Below are positions 1 through 11,400 of a stretch of DNA of 64,000 nt, one piece after another. The DNA lies in contig QANZ01020434.1 in assembly GCA_003254925.1 (NCBI GenBank), forward strand, positions 55,346 to 119,345, in the 5' to 3' direction. Below the pieces are notes generated by a model. The model did no database searches. It was not told the DNA's origin and saw only the letters and a list, made by a program, of their open reading frames with translations. The stretch's first letter is position 1, and each line of letters starts with the position of its first letter. Source of the DNA: Chamaecrista fasciculata (lineage: Eukaryota > Streptophyta > Magnoliopsida > Fabales > Fabaceae). A program made the position numbers and the translations under genes.

Positions 1-737
1 TGATATTAAGATATCATAATCTTATGGTTTGATAATTATATGATTTTAGGGTTTCCTAAAATTATAATTATCAAAGTCCCCAAACCCTATAAATAAGAAG
101 CCATAAAGTCGACTTTCAAAGGAGACTTAGAGAAGAATTGGATTCTTTGATAAGTGAGAGATAACACACAAGAATTGGATTCTTGAGAGTGAAATCACAA
201 AAGGGTGAGAGCCTCATGCACATAGATAAAGTCGACTTAGCCTAGCTCTACACAAAGGAGAAATTCAATTTTGCCTTTGAGGAGAGAGAGAGAGAGAAAA
301 TCGCATCCTTGCTTTCCTAGAGAGAGAAAGTGGCGCACAATATTGAGAGTTAATATTGTGTGACAAGGTTGTGTGGGATCAAGAAGAGTTCTTGATCGAG
401 GCGCCAAGAGTTCTTGATAATTCAAGAAGAGTTCTTGAATTAAAGAACACCCGTAGATAAAGGTTCCGGATTCACTTGAGAAGTGAAGGAGGCTAGCACC
501 TAGGCATCTCCAAACTGTTCGTGTGGATTACCGGCGGAGGAAGGACGCGTCACGTGGACTTCTAGGAAACGCCCCGTTCAACTAAACGATTGAAACTCGT
601 GAGGTATACCACTTAACCAAAAAGTTTTAAATTCAGCTAGCGGATCCGTTCGGGAATTCTAGGACCTGGGCGTTTAAAGTTTTTAATTTACTGTTTTTCA
701 TGCTTCCGCTGCCTTAGGCGCCCTTGAATTCCCAACA
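1..737 (+). mobile_element. 3' part of a long LTR (plus orientation), cut by the window edge
   Basis: The last 260 bases closely match the last 260 bases of the complete LTR at 48349-50251, including the stretch after GTGTGGAT, the GAGGTATACCACT segment and the shared end AATTCCCAACA. A TATAAATA box lies near 89-96. No primer-binding site follows position 737, so this is not the 5' LTR of an intact element. The TG...CA ends and TGTTGG/CCAACA termini suit Ty1/copia, but no coding region links it to a superfamily. Confidence 0.75.
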
Positions 738-1760
738 CTATTAACCATTTAACAATTATTATATATATATTTAAACTTGTCCTACAAATTTAAATATATC
801 ACAACTGTAGATTACATAAGACAAGACTTAATGTCCCAGACATTTTGCTATGCCTTAAATTGTGTCACCGGAGTGACCCACAAATTAACCCTAATTCGTG
901 TCCCTTTAAGCGGTGTCCTGATCCTGCTCATGTGTGACCCAGCAGGCCTCACGTGAAGTTGGCAGCAAGCCATCTCTATGACTTACAAGTCGTGAGCGGA
1001 CTCTAGCAAGCCATCACGACTACCCAAAACACGTGAGTTATCGTTTTTACCAAAACCGACTTAACCTTAGTACCACCTTGTCAAAGACCCTATTGTCACA
1101 CGATATCTTGGTCATGGATTAGGCACAGGAAAGTCATCCATAATCCAAACCTCAACTTTCTCCATTTCTTGAGTAAGTCCCAAATCCCAGCGTGGCCACG
1201 CATTTCCTTGGACAGACTCATCGAGGGCGCCAGTTAGATATCTCTCATTTAATGAGGGACAAAATCCCATTTTGGCCAATCCACATTCCTCAGCACGGCA
1301 ATCAACCGAACCCGTACTTAGCCCTTATGGCTACCCTGCTACGGGCAACGTTAGACTAAGCCAAAGTCTGACAACTACAACGCCGGAATAATGATGACCT
1401 CAGGTCTAAGGCGTCGTGACAGGCGTACAGGAGAGGCAAGTTGATGGCTAAACCCATGCAGGACTCTCCGGGTCAGTCCAGCAACTCGTAACCCTTTACG
1501 TAATTGCACCATGACTCTCGTTCCAGCATCTAGTGCATGTATCTCTATGCACCGAGGTCATGCTGGTCTTAGTTCATTTTCGCTCCCACGAAAACAATCG
1601 ACCAGGGACAGATTTAGATTAATTATCCCATAATTAATCATGGATGCTATCATAGTAAACATGCTAATAATATGATAACCATTAATTTATCTCCATAAAT
1701 TAATCAATATGTTCAAAACATATTCTCAAAATGATTGGCCCTAGGGCACAATCTCCAACA
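738..1760 (-). mobile_element. 5' (U3) part of the same LTR family in minus orientation
   Basis: Read on the minus strand from 1760 it begins TGTTGGAGATTGTGCCCTAG and follows the first 820 or so bases of the LTR at 48349. Similarity fades below about 900, where the remaining 160 bases are AT-rich and may be an LTR variant. It abuts the plus-oriented fragment 1-737 tail to tail, as if a second LTR had inserted into this one or the 3' half had inverted. At 1760 it meets the LINE, so it probably also truncates the LINE's 5' region. Confidence 0.7.
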
Positions 1761-2683
1761 CCTACACCTCCCTTGTTTCCCACTGCTTCTTTCAAATCCC
1801 CTAATAAACCCCTTTTCCCTCTCTTTCGTGACCTACTCACTAAAAACAAAAAAATCTTAAAAGATCAGACTTTTAATTATAGATCCTTTAACCCAAAACA
1901 AACAGCTTTAACCAGTCCTTCAAAGAAAACTATATCCCCTTCTTCCACCTCTCAGAAAACTGCAAAAAGACAACTGTCCTTAGATAAAAAAGCTAAATAC
2001 AAAAAGACAACACATATCCACCTTATACCTAAACATCTAAAAGCAAAAAGCACTTCTTCCTCCTTTGAGCTTACCTCGTACAAACCTCCACCTCCTGCTA
2101 CAAAACTCTTAACCTTAACTTATCATAACAACAAAGATGCTCCCTCTCATCCATCTATATCCTCAAATCCTCTTTCATCCCCCCGACCTCACCAACCATC
2201 ACCAAACAACTCTCTTCTCATACAAACCATTCCCCCATGCATTCTATGTCCCTGAATCTTACCCCTTTAGAGAAAGACTTCGAAAGTCAACTCTCTCCCC
2301 CTCTACTCGAAGTTGTTTTAGATCTCAACCCTTCAAAAGTATACATCTCTGATTCTTCTTCTGCCCCTAGCCATTGCAACCCTAATGATCTTAAAAAAAC
2401 ACTCTCTTCAACTTCTCTTTTTAAACCAATGCACCCCACCCTCCAAAACACAAACCTGAACCTCCCTCTAGTTAAATCCTTTTTACCCTCCTCTTCAAAT
2501 ACACACGTCGAATCTCCCAGCCAACAACACCTTCCACCCCAACAACATGCCTCCCAACAGCATCCCCATCCCAACACACCACCAGTAACCAACCCAACTC
2601 CATCATCCCTAATCTTCCCCCTTCCCCTACCTCCCAAAATCTTTCAATTTCCACCACTGTCACCAAATACACAAAACCTCTAA
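1761..2683 (+). pseudogene. LINE ORF1-like / spacer region
   Basis: Two overlapping open frames (to 2255 and 2237-2683) encode basic, Pro/Ser/Thr-rich protein with no CCHC knuckle. They could be the C-terminal tail of the LINE nucleic-acid-binding ORF1 or the spacer before ORF2. The ATG at 1731 that opens the first frame lies in the LTR fragment, so that start is an accident of the junction. Confidence 0.45.
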
Positions 2684-2734
2684 AAGCCAGTATCCCTTCT
2701 CATCATACCTATCCGCTGGCCACTTGCAACCAAC

Positions 2735-3889
2735 ATGATAACACACAACAATCCACCACCCCAAGACCCAAATCTTGACTTGGGAACCACCACACCTCCT
2801 TCTTCTCCCCATATCAACCCAACCTTTTTTACCATGAATATCCTCTCATGGAATATTAGAGGAGCTGCCAACTCCGATTTTAGAAGAGCTTTCCGTGATC
2901 ATCAACAAAAATTCTCCCCTGACATTGTAATTCTCACAGAAACTCGCCTTAGTGGACATAGGGCACAAACCATTCTCTCCTCCCTTGGCTATGACAACTA
3001 CATAAAGATTGATGCTATAGGCTTCTCTAGTGGCATATGGGTTCTTTGGCATCCTCACATTGTCACCATAGAACCCCTTGCTTCTTCCTTCCACGAGCTT
3101 CATTGCAAAGTGAAGATAAAAAACTCTTTCTTTATTTTATATGCTATTTATGCTAGTCCTACTTATGATTTACGTAAAAATCTTTGGAATAGTCTCTCTT
3201 TATCCTTTAAAGACTTTTCTCTTCCTTGGCTTATCATGGGAGAGTTCAATGATATAGCCTCTTCAAAAGAAAAATTTGGAGGCAAACCACCAAACCTTAA
3301 CAAAATGTTACTCTTTAATCATTTTCTTAACTCTTGTAATCTTGTTGATCTAGGTTTCACTGGCCCTCTCTTTACCTGGACAAATAATAGAGAACATGGT
3401 AAAACTATTAGAACTAGGATAGATCGTTGCCATGCAAATCCTTCTTGGATCCAACTCTTTCCTAAATCAATTGTTTCTCACCTCCCACACACTTATCCTG
3501 ATCAGTGCCCTATTCTTCTCAATATTTTTAATGACTACAAACCCCCCCCCCCCCCCCCCNCCCCCCCCCCCCCCCCCAATAATTTTTTCCGCCTAGAATC
3601 CTTTTGGTTAAACCATCCAACCTTCCCTGACCTCCTCAAAACTTTCTGGAAGAATGACCTTAATGACATAAATGACAATATCTCCACAATTAAAAAAGAA
3701 ATAAAAACTTGGAGTCTTAAACACTTTAAAAATATCTTCTATGAAAAAAAAAACAGCTTTACCAAAGAATTCTGGGACTTCAAAAAATCTTGTGCACGAA
3801 CCCTTCACCTCAACACCTTAACCTTGAAAAAAACCTTCAATCAAAACTTCTTGATATTCTTAAGCTTGAAGAAGAATTGTGGCATATGA
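2735..3889 (+). pseudogene. LINE ORF2, endonuclease domain
   Basis: The frame holds the exonuclease-endonuclease-phosphatase fold of LINE ORF2: NILSWNIRGA about 33 residues in, then DIVILTETRL, GEFNDI and the FTWTNN and R-TRIDR motifs. This enzyme nicks target DNA to start target-primed reverse transcription. A C-run with one N at 3542-3577 gives an artificial polyproline just after the SDHC-like motif (here DQCPILL). The frame ends at 3889 and the reading continues in another frame, so the gene is broken. Confidence 0.85.
3542..3577. other. C homopolymer with an N, suspected assembly artefact
   Basis: A run of 35 C residues is interrupted only by an N at 3560, inside the LINE coding region. 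Nothing like it is expected between the endonuclease and the next conserved stretch. A similar C-run borders the N gap at 63819-63951. Confidence 0.6.
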
Positions 3890-5287
3890 GATATAGGATA
3901 AATTGGATCACACTAGGTGATAAAAACACTAAATTCTTTCATCAAAACACTATTATCCGTAGAAAGAATAACAACTTTCTTTGTCTCACTAGAGAAGATG
4001 GCTCCCTATCTTGGGACCAAAATGAAATCATCAATTCCATCTTTATTTATTTTAAGAGCATCTATTCTTACTCTTCCACCCCTGCCTATCAACCACTCCC
4101 CTTTTACAACTACCCCTACTTGAACGATACTCAAAAATCTTCTCTGACTCTTCCGCCAACTGATCTTGAAATAAAATTGGCTTGTTTTGACCTGCATCCT
4201 CTTAAGACTCCTGGAGAAGATGGTCTCCATGCTATCTTCAACCAAAAAACCTGGGATATCATTAAGGATCAAGTTCTTTCTATTATTAAAAACATCTTTC
4301 TTTCTTGGACCCTACCTGACTCTTGGGGCAATACTACTCTTTGCCTGATTCCAAAAATTAAAAATGCTTCTAAGCCTTCTCATCTTCGGCCACCTTTGCC
4401 TTACTCATTATAAAATTCTTGGAAAACTGCTCTCCAACCGCCTCAAACCTCTGCTTTCCACCCTTATCTCCCCTTTTCAAGGAGCCTTTCAAAAAGGTAA
4501 ACATACAAATGACCTTTTCATTACTGCTCATGAAATTATGCACTCAATGCATCATTCAAAATCTAAATCTAGCTCGATGATCATCAAACTAGATATAACT
4601 AAAGCTTTTGACACCATCTCTTGGAATTTTATCCTTGATATGCTCACTCAATTCAACTTCCCTCGTGAATGGATTTCTCTTTTTAAAACTATCTTTGACT
4701 CTTTTGTCTATACTCCTATTATTAATGGTAACAAACTCCCTTCTTTTAAACCCCATAGAGGTATTAGGCAAGGGGACCCAATTTCCCCCTATCTTTTCAT
4801 TCTGGCTATGGAATTCCTAAATCACTCAATCCTTCATGAAGTCCAAAACAAAAATTGGCAACCCTTCACCTTTAAAAATAACAATAGTGGCATCAAATTC
4901 TCCCACCTTTTCTTTGTTGATGATATACTTCTTTTTGCCAAGGCAACAAAGAAAAATATCTCTTCAATTTAATCTTGTCTCAAAAAATTCTCTGACTTCT
5001 CTAATCTTAATATCAACCTTGATAAATCAAAACTTTGGCTCTCAAACACTGTGCCCTTGTCTTTTAAAACTTTTGTTGAGACTTCTCTTAATGTACCTTC
5101 CTCCTCCACTCTGGGAAATTACCTTGGTCTCCCCCTCAAGCCAAACTATAAAAAATCTGATTTTACCTTCATTTTTAACAACCTTAATAATAAACTTCAG
5201 GGTTGGAAACGTAATACCCTACCTATGGCTGGTAGGATTCAACTCATTAACTCCACCCTTTCGGCAATCTCTTCTCATTCTATGTAA
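3790..5287 (+). pseudogene. LINE ORF2, reverse transcriptase domain
   Basis: The N-terminal part (to 4413) has NKFFH-like TKFFHQNT and the KTPGEDGL motif. The palm lies in a second frame from 4364: IIKLDITKAFDTISW, GIRQGDPISPYLF and the catalytic box FVDD. The next residues reach an in-frame TAA at about 4970, after which the same frame resumes (LNINLDKSKL, GNYLGLPL, GWKRNTLPMAGR) to another stop at 5285. The motif order matches plant L1 RT. Frameshift plus stops make it non-functional. Confidence 0.9.
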
Positions 5288-6250
5288 TCTTTCTCCCTTC
5301 CCATCTCTTTTCGAAATAAAATTGACTCTATTAATCGAAATTTCCTCTGGGGACATGATGAGAATACTAAAAAACTACATCATATTAACTGGGACACTAT
5401 TGCTAAACCTAAATCTCATGGTGGTCTTGGGATTAGGAAAGCAAATCACGTTAATGCTTCCTTTATGGCCAAGCTTAAATGGAATGTCCTCTCAAACAGT
5501 AAAAATCTTTCTGCATCTGTCCTTAGACTAAAATATGGAGATAACTTAGAAAAAAAAAGCAACACTGTAGATCCTTTATAAGACGTAGCATTGAGAAAGA
5601 TAATGATATTCTTAAGAATAACACTATTTGGATTCTTGGTAATGGCCACTCTGTCAATTTTTGGAATGACAACTGGCTGCCCTGTGGCCCTCTTAGAAAC
5701 ACCATCTCTGGCCCCCTTCCTCAAAATGACAATCTTTGTACTGTTTCTTCTTACAAAAATCAACAGGGCAATTTAGACTTCTCTCTTCTTCCTTTTACCT
5801 TACCCCGGGACATCATTAACCATATTCTTGGTACCCCCTTTGACTTTACAAACACTATCCCTGACTTTCTCTCCTGGTCCCAAACAAGTAACGGTATCTT
5901 TTCTTCTTCTTCTACATATATCATAATTTTCAAAAATCAACCTTCTCTTGATTTAAATTGGATTTGGAAGTCGCATCTCTCTCCCCGCTTCTCTCTCTTT
6001 ACTTGGGAGTTATATCATAATGCTATTCCTACGAATCAAAATCTGTTTTACAAAAATTGTGCTCCAAATCCAAACTGTATTCTTTGTCAAAATGCCATTG
6101 AAGATTTAGATCATCTCTTCAAATCTTGCCCAAAAACAAACCTTATTTGGAATCTTCTGTCTCTCTTTGATTTAAATAGACATTTACTCTTTCTAGATTG
6201 GCTTAAATTTCACTGCAATCAAAAAAAAAGTTCAAATTCAACATACCTTC
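5288..6250 (+). pseudogene. LINE ORF2, connecting region and zf-RVT knuckle
   Basis: Downstream of the RT the frame reads FLWGHDE, HHINWDTI and GGLGIRKAN, which are common in plant LINE thumb regions, then shifts at the A-run near 5555. Around 5960-6160 the reading FTWELYHNAIPT followed by CILC, then DHLF and SC, is the zf-RVT zinc-binding module. Multiple stops separate the pieces. Confidence 0.75.
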
Positions 6251-6435
6251 GAATTCTTTCTTTCAAGTTCTGCTTAGGGATATCTAGATTGCTAGGAACA
6301 ATCTTCTTTTCAATAAAAAGCCCTTCCAACCATCCTCTATCATTAATCATAGCCTCACCGAAGTTGTTGAATTTTTTTATTTGGCTTCTCCCTCTTCTCC
6401 CACCCCTTCAACTATTGTCTCTCATATTAGATGGA

Positions 6436-6855
6436 TAAAACCTGTTTCTCCTTTTTTTAAACTTAACTGTGATGGAACTGCAAAGGATAACTTATTGGGT
6501 GCTGGAGGGATTATTAGAGATCATAATGGTAACTGGTTTTCATGATTCTCAGCCTTTTTGGGTTCTGGAAACATCATTAAAGCTGAAATTTGGAGTATCC
6601 TACATGGTCTTAAGCTTGCCAATCACCTCGGAATCACCCATCTCATTGTTGAAACTGATTCATCCCATGCGGTCAAGCTTTTAACGGATACAAATGTCTC
6701 ATCTCACCATTGTCTCTTCTCTTTAATTCATAATTGCAGATGTTACCTGCATCTTTTTGAAGAAGCAAAAGTTCAACATGCTTTCAGGGAAGCAAACCAG
6801 CCTGCTGACCTCCTTGCAAACTGGGGCCGAGACTCTTCATGCCCTATGACTATCT
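6436..6855 (+). pseudogene. LINE ORF2, RNase H domain
   Basis: The fragments KLNCDGT, GAGGIIRDHNGNW, KAEIWSILHGL, VETDSSHAV and REANQPADLLANWG make an RNase H fold with the catalytic D, E, D and D positions visible. A TGA interrupts it near 6544. This domain removes RNA from the RNA/DNA hybrid and is typical of some plant L1 lineages. Confidence 0.85.
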
Positions 6856-7128
6856 TTACTTCAATGTCTTCCTTTATTTCCTTATCTTGCTTTTATGATT
6901 CTATGCATTTTTCTTTTCCAAGGACTTGTAATGTTAGCAACTGTGTTGCTAACAGTAGCTCTTCTTGTATAATGTGAGAACTGTTATACAACCTATGTTA
7001 CTTTCTTACTTTTAATGAATTTCGTTTATTATCAAAAAAAAAAAAAAAGAAAACTTTCAATGGCTTCAAGTAGACACTTAGGGTTTGCTAGAAAGATTAT
7101 CTTCTTTTTTTTTTAAACTAATAATGAG

Positions 7129-7430
7129 TTTTTAAAAGGTAAAACACACATAACCCTCTTCATAAAGAACATCGAGCTTGACATATTGATTGTTGTATAT
7201 GTTGATAACATTATATTTGGCTCCATTAATAAATATTTGTGAAAGTAATTTTCTAAATTAATGACTAATGAATTCGACATTAATATGATGGGGAAAATGA
7301 ATTTCTTTCTTGGATTTCAAGTTAAACAATGAAAAGAAGATATTTTCATGTCACATGCCGAATATACAAAGGAGCAATTGAAGATATTCAAAATGAAAAA
7401 AGCTAAGGTGGCAGCACTACACCCATTAGC
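7129..7430 (+). pseudogene. Ty1/copia reverse-transcriptase fragment
   Basis: One frame reads KGKTHITLFIK, then VVYVDNIIFGS, FSKLMTNEFDINMMGKMNFF, LGFQVKQ and, after a stop, FMSHAEYTKEQLKIFKMKKAK. This follows copia RT around its YVDD box (here YVDN). Two stops after the YVDN box, another after FQVKQ and a frame slip near 7415 make it a relic about 100 codons long. It starts some 80 bases after the LINE poly(A), so the LINE may have landed in an older copia element. Confidence 0.8.
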
Positions 7431-7784
7431 TTATTAATCAAGTAAATTTTCTTTGAGAGAAATTATAAGGGATCGGAGGAATTGTATACATTAATTCCAT
7501 CATATCTATACTATTATATATGTTTGAGAACTCTTCTAATCGTTAAAAATAATTTAACTAAAAATTATAATACAAAAAATAAATATGTGAATCATGGTGA
7601 TTGGCTAATTGCATTAATAAGAGAGAGAGTAGTAGATGTGATTAAGTAACTTCCTATGATTTTAAATTAAAAAAATTACAATTACAATAAAATAAAAATT
7701 ATAAAAAATTAAATTTTATTGTAAAATATAATAAACTAATTTTTTAAAATTAGTATAATTATAAAATTCAAATTAATCTTTTCA
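7431..7784. other. AT-rich non-coding stretch with a repeat seen again at 24345
   Basis: No coding signal. A segment from about 7506 (TCTATACTATTATATATG) to about 7660 (GAGAGTAGTAGATGTGATT) resembles about 24349-24495. The TC start would fit a Helitron 5' end, but no 3' hairpin or CTRR end was identified. Confidence 0.4.
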
Positions 7785-7899
7785 TGCCCTTAGCACACTA
7801 GTATATATACATTTGAGTTTATAAGTCAAGAGGAGGTGATGCCCTAAGCACACTAGTATATATACATTAGAGTTTATAACTCTCAAGAAGAGGAGGTGA
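7785..7899. repeat. Tandem duplication, two units of 55 and 60 bp
   Basis: TGCCCT(T/A)AGCACACTAG opens each unit (7785 and 7840) and AAGAGGAGGTGA closes each. The second unit has a short insertion (CTCTCAAG). It lies about 500 bp past the LBD stop codon. Confidence 0.85.
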
Positions 7900-8404
7900 T
7901 GATGGAAAGAAAGCAAGTAAATTTAGTCAACTTAATTATATAATAGACTACATATGTACTCATCGATATCATAATCATAAGTTTAGACTATTTACATTAA
8001 GGTTCTAACTTATAACTAATCATCATCATCCCCATATCATCTCTCTAGGTTAATTAATTATATTATAAAGAGAGAGATGCATGCAGCTACCATGCCTCCT
8101 TTAAAGTCATAAGCAAATAAATAAAAAGAAACTAAAACCAAAGTGAGATAGAAAGAAAGAGAGAGAGAGATTGATACAAAGCAAAAGTACTCTACTAGAC
8201 AATAAAGCAAGCTCGTGACTGTAACAACTAACAACAATAATAATAATATATCACAAGAAAGTAATAATAAAGGAAACGCGTGCATGCATGCGTGCCCATA
8301 TATCATGCATGCTCGCCATATATATCCATATATATATATATATGCTAATTATATTAATTAATTAATTAACTAATTAAAGTTCTCACTTGTCTCTAACTAA
8401 TAAC

Positions 8405-11400
8405 CTAGCATGACCATAAGGACTCTCCCATATTGTCCATGGCAAAAAAGGACTTGGAAGAATTAAGCTTGCTTGATGATGAAGGAGAAGACAATAAGGT
8501 GTTGTGATGATGATGATGATTATCTATAGGAAGAGACGACGTCGTTGAGGATGATGATGGGAATTGATGATGATGATGATGATTATGGGTGATTGATGAT
8601 CTCATGTGGACAACTTCAGCTTGAGCTAAAGCCAATTGGGTTTGAAGCACATCAACTTGTTGTTGAAGAGAAGATATGGCTCCAACACAACCATAAACAG
8701 GATCTCTCACTCTTGCGTTTGCTTCATATACCATTGAACTCACCGCATCACTTCGTTGATGCTCCGGTAGTTCCTGCAACATGTCGTCTTTTAAGTGACT
8801 TGTATTCAGTTCATTTTTAGTTCATTTTTATTGTTAAAGTTATTTATGTTTTACCAGTAGGATAATGAATTAAGTATTCGATTCTTTCTCCTATTAGGTA
8901 AAATTTATTAATCCTTAGGTGTGAGATACAAATAAACACATTAATAATAAAATTGAAGAGATAAATGATGAGGGTGTGCTTCATTATTAGTCATCATTGT
9001 AAACTCTAATTTAAGTTTTAATTTGTTCATTGTATAATAAAAATTGTTCATTCCTTTTTTATTTCATTTAATTAAGTGAATTTTTTAAATAAAGTTAACC
9101 TTTATATATGCACTCAAATTACATGATCTATTTTTAAAATTTAAAGTCCATCTCTCACTAAAGTATGTGTACTTATTTATTTATTTGTATAATTACAATG
9201 CATCTCTCACCCATATGTTTTATAGTCTAAGTAAAAGTTAATTCTTGTTTAAACTCGTAGATCTCAAAGGTAAAGTTCTCCCAATAAGAATATATACAGA
9301 CTACAGTTGACAAGACTTAAATATATAGGACTTACCACTCTAACTAATTAATTACTTGTAACTCTTAATTAATAATCATGATTACTAGCTAGTACTGATA
9401 AATGGTTTTCTAGGTAAAAATTTTAAGATGATACCCATTCTTGTGATCAAATCACATTTTATATTTGTTTAATTATTTTTATATATTAAAAATTGTACGT
9501 AAGTTTCGTCCGTAATATAAAAATTAACTCTGGACCTACAACTTTATCTTTAAAAAAAAATTGAACTAACAAACATCTCATATTCGGTGTTTAACTAAAT
9601 TAGGACAAACCAAAACTCTTTATTCTTTTTTTTTCTTTTAATACTTAAATTAAAGTATAATAAGACAAGAAGTGGAGAAAGTAAGTTTCAGGTGGAGGCT
9701 ATTGTTGACCTAATGGCGTAGACATGAAGCTTTTAAGAAATTTCAAAGTGTTATGATGATGAAAATTGAAAAACAAGAGAGGTTGTTAATTACTTGTTTG
9801 TTTGTATTAATTAAACAGTAAATCACTCTTGATTAATTAGTCAAAAAGGTCCTATGTATTTTTAACAAGGAGTTGGTTTCTTTTAGAGGACAAAGAAATT
9901 AATACATAATTTGACTATATAGAGAGAACATAAGACAGCATCAAAATCATAATGTCTAATAAATGTGTTTGAAAATTAAAGTTAATGTACCGTGCAATCA
10001 TTTTTCTTGGTTGAATGCTAGCTAGAATTTTTTTTATTGATTATTCAGTAGCCTATTAATTAAGAGTTAATATAATTTGTTGTTAAGATTAATTAATTGG
10101 CTAAAAAAGTTGCTATATTCAATGTTAATTATACTTTTACACATTTTTATCTCCAAAAGTATGTAATAAAATATTTTAATATTTTTATCTCTAAAAATTG
10201 ATTGTAAAAAATTAAAAAAAAAAATTAAAATATATATATTGATTCTATAACTCTTTAAAGATTAAATAATATAATTAAACTTAAAAAAATGACATCTACT
10301 CTTTTATTTTTTTTAGAGCTTGCCTAAAATATGGACGATGATACTTGTCTATGCTTGAAATTAGCCTGAACACAATATTCATTTGCTAACTCTATGTCTT
10401 AAGCTAAAACAGAAATTGAGAAGAAAGACTTTTTTGTTTTAATTTCCTAAACTAATACTACTCCTAATATTATGTCATGGACATGTCATGCTTACGGAAT
10501 AATTAATAACACTTTTAAAATTTTATATATGGATTTGCTTGATAAAACATCTCTATCTAGGGAATCAACCACTCTTTAATTTTGGACATATATCAAAATG
10601 CCGTCTCTATCAATGTAACCCATGATTTTAAAGACAGAAAAGAAAAGAAAAGATGAAAAAAGATGAACATGCATGTCAATAATAATAATAATACTTAATT
10701 TTTCTCTGAAATTGAATTGAAAAATAATGAGCCCAAGAATGAAATGAAAGCATGCAAGTGGGGTGTGTGGTCATAAAGGTAGAAGTTGAACAAATTGAAA
10801 TATAAATAATAATAACCATGTAAGCCTCATCGTTTTATTACTTTAACCTCTTTTCACACTTATATATTATTATGAGCTTCAAGAAATAGTAAAGCTAATT
10901 TATACGTACCTAATACTGTATTCTCTCTTTTATATGTGCTAAGGAATCATTTGGAGACTGGAGTAATGTTATCTTACTTTAATAAAGAAGATTAGGAATT
11001 ATATATATATATATATATATATACTTAATTTAGGGTGGGACCTAGGGACCTTCAACTGTAAATAACCACTATAACGGAAGTAAAGGTGGAAAGTGGAAAC
11101 AGAAAAACAAAGATAATTCAGGCCAAAAAAAAAAAAAGAAAAACAAAGATAATTCTCTCTCCCTTTCTCTCCATTTTGTCCCATCCTAGCCATTAAATGC
11201 ATCTAATGGCTTCAGCTTTGGCCACGTCACCAAAAATGCAAGCACACAACTTAAAATAATTAAAATGATGAGTTTTGCTTTAATTTTTCACTAAACTCAT
11301 GCATTTTGCATCCAAAAGCTTATTCTTCTTCTATTCTTCATTCTTGCAACTCTAATATTAGATCTTATTATAAAATTGTCCAGATTTCATATTGCTCAAG

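Larger units (their letters stand above)
1761..7048 (+). mobile_element. L1-type LINE (non-LTR retrotransposon), decayed
   Basis: Domains in order are a proline/serine-rich first region, an AP-type endonuclease, reverse transcriptase, a zf-RVT cysteine/histidine knuckle, RNase H, a short 3' UTR and a poly(A) run at 7034-7048. This is the layout of plant L1 elements that carry an ORF2 RNase H. At least three frame changes (about 3880, 4410, 5560) and several stops show it cannot work on its own. The 5' end is cut at the LTR fragment. No target-site duplication can be assigned because the 5' flank is lost. Confidence 0.9.

Noticed and set aside
1731..1760. ATG at 1731 as the start of a gene
   Set aside because: These bases are the first 30 of an LTR on the minus strand; the frame continues by chance into the LINE.
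8405..8782. Separate 125-aa gene starting at 8782
   Set aside because: Its first three codons are the end of the LBD intron; the true second exon starts at 8773 after the AG.
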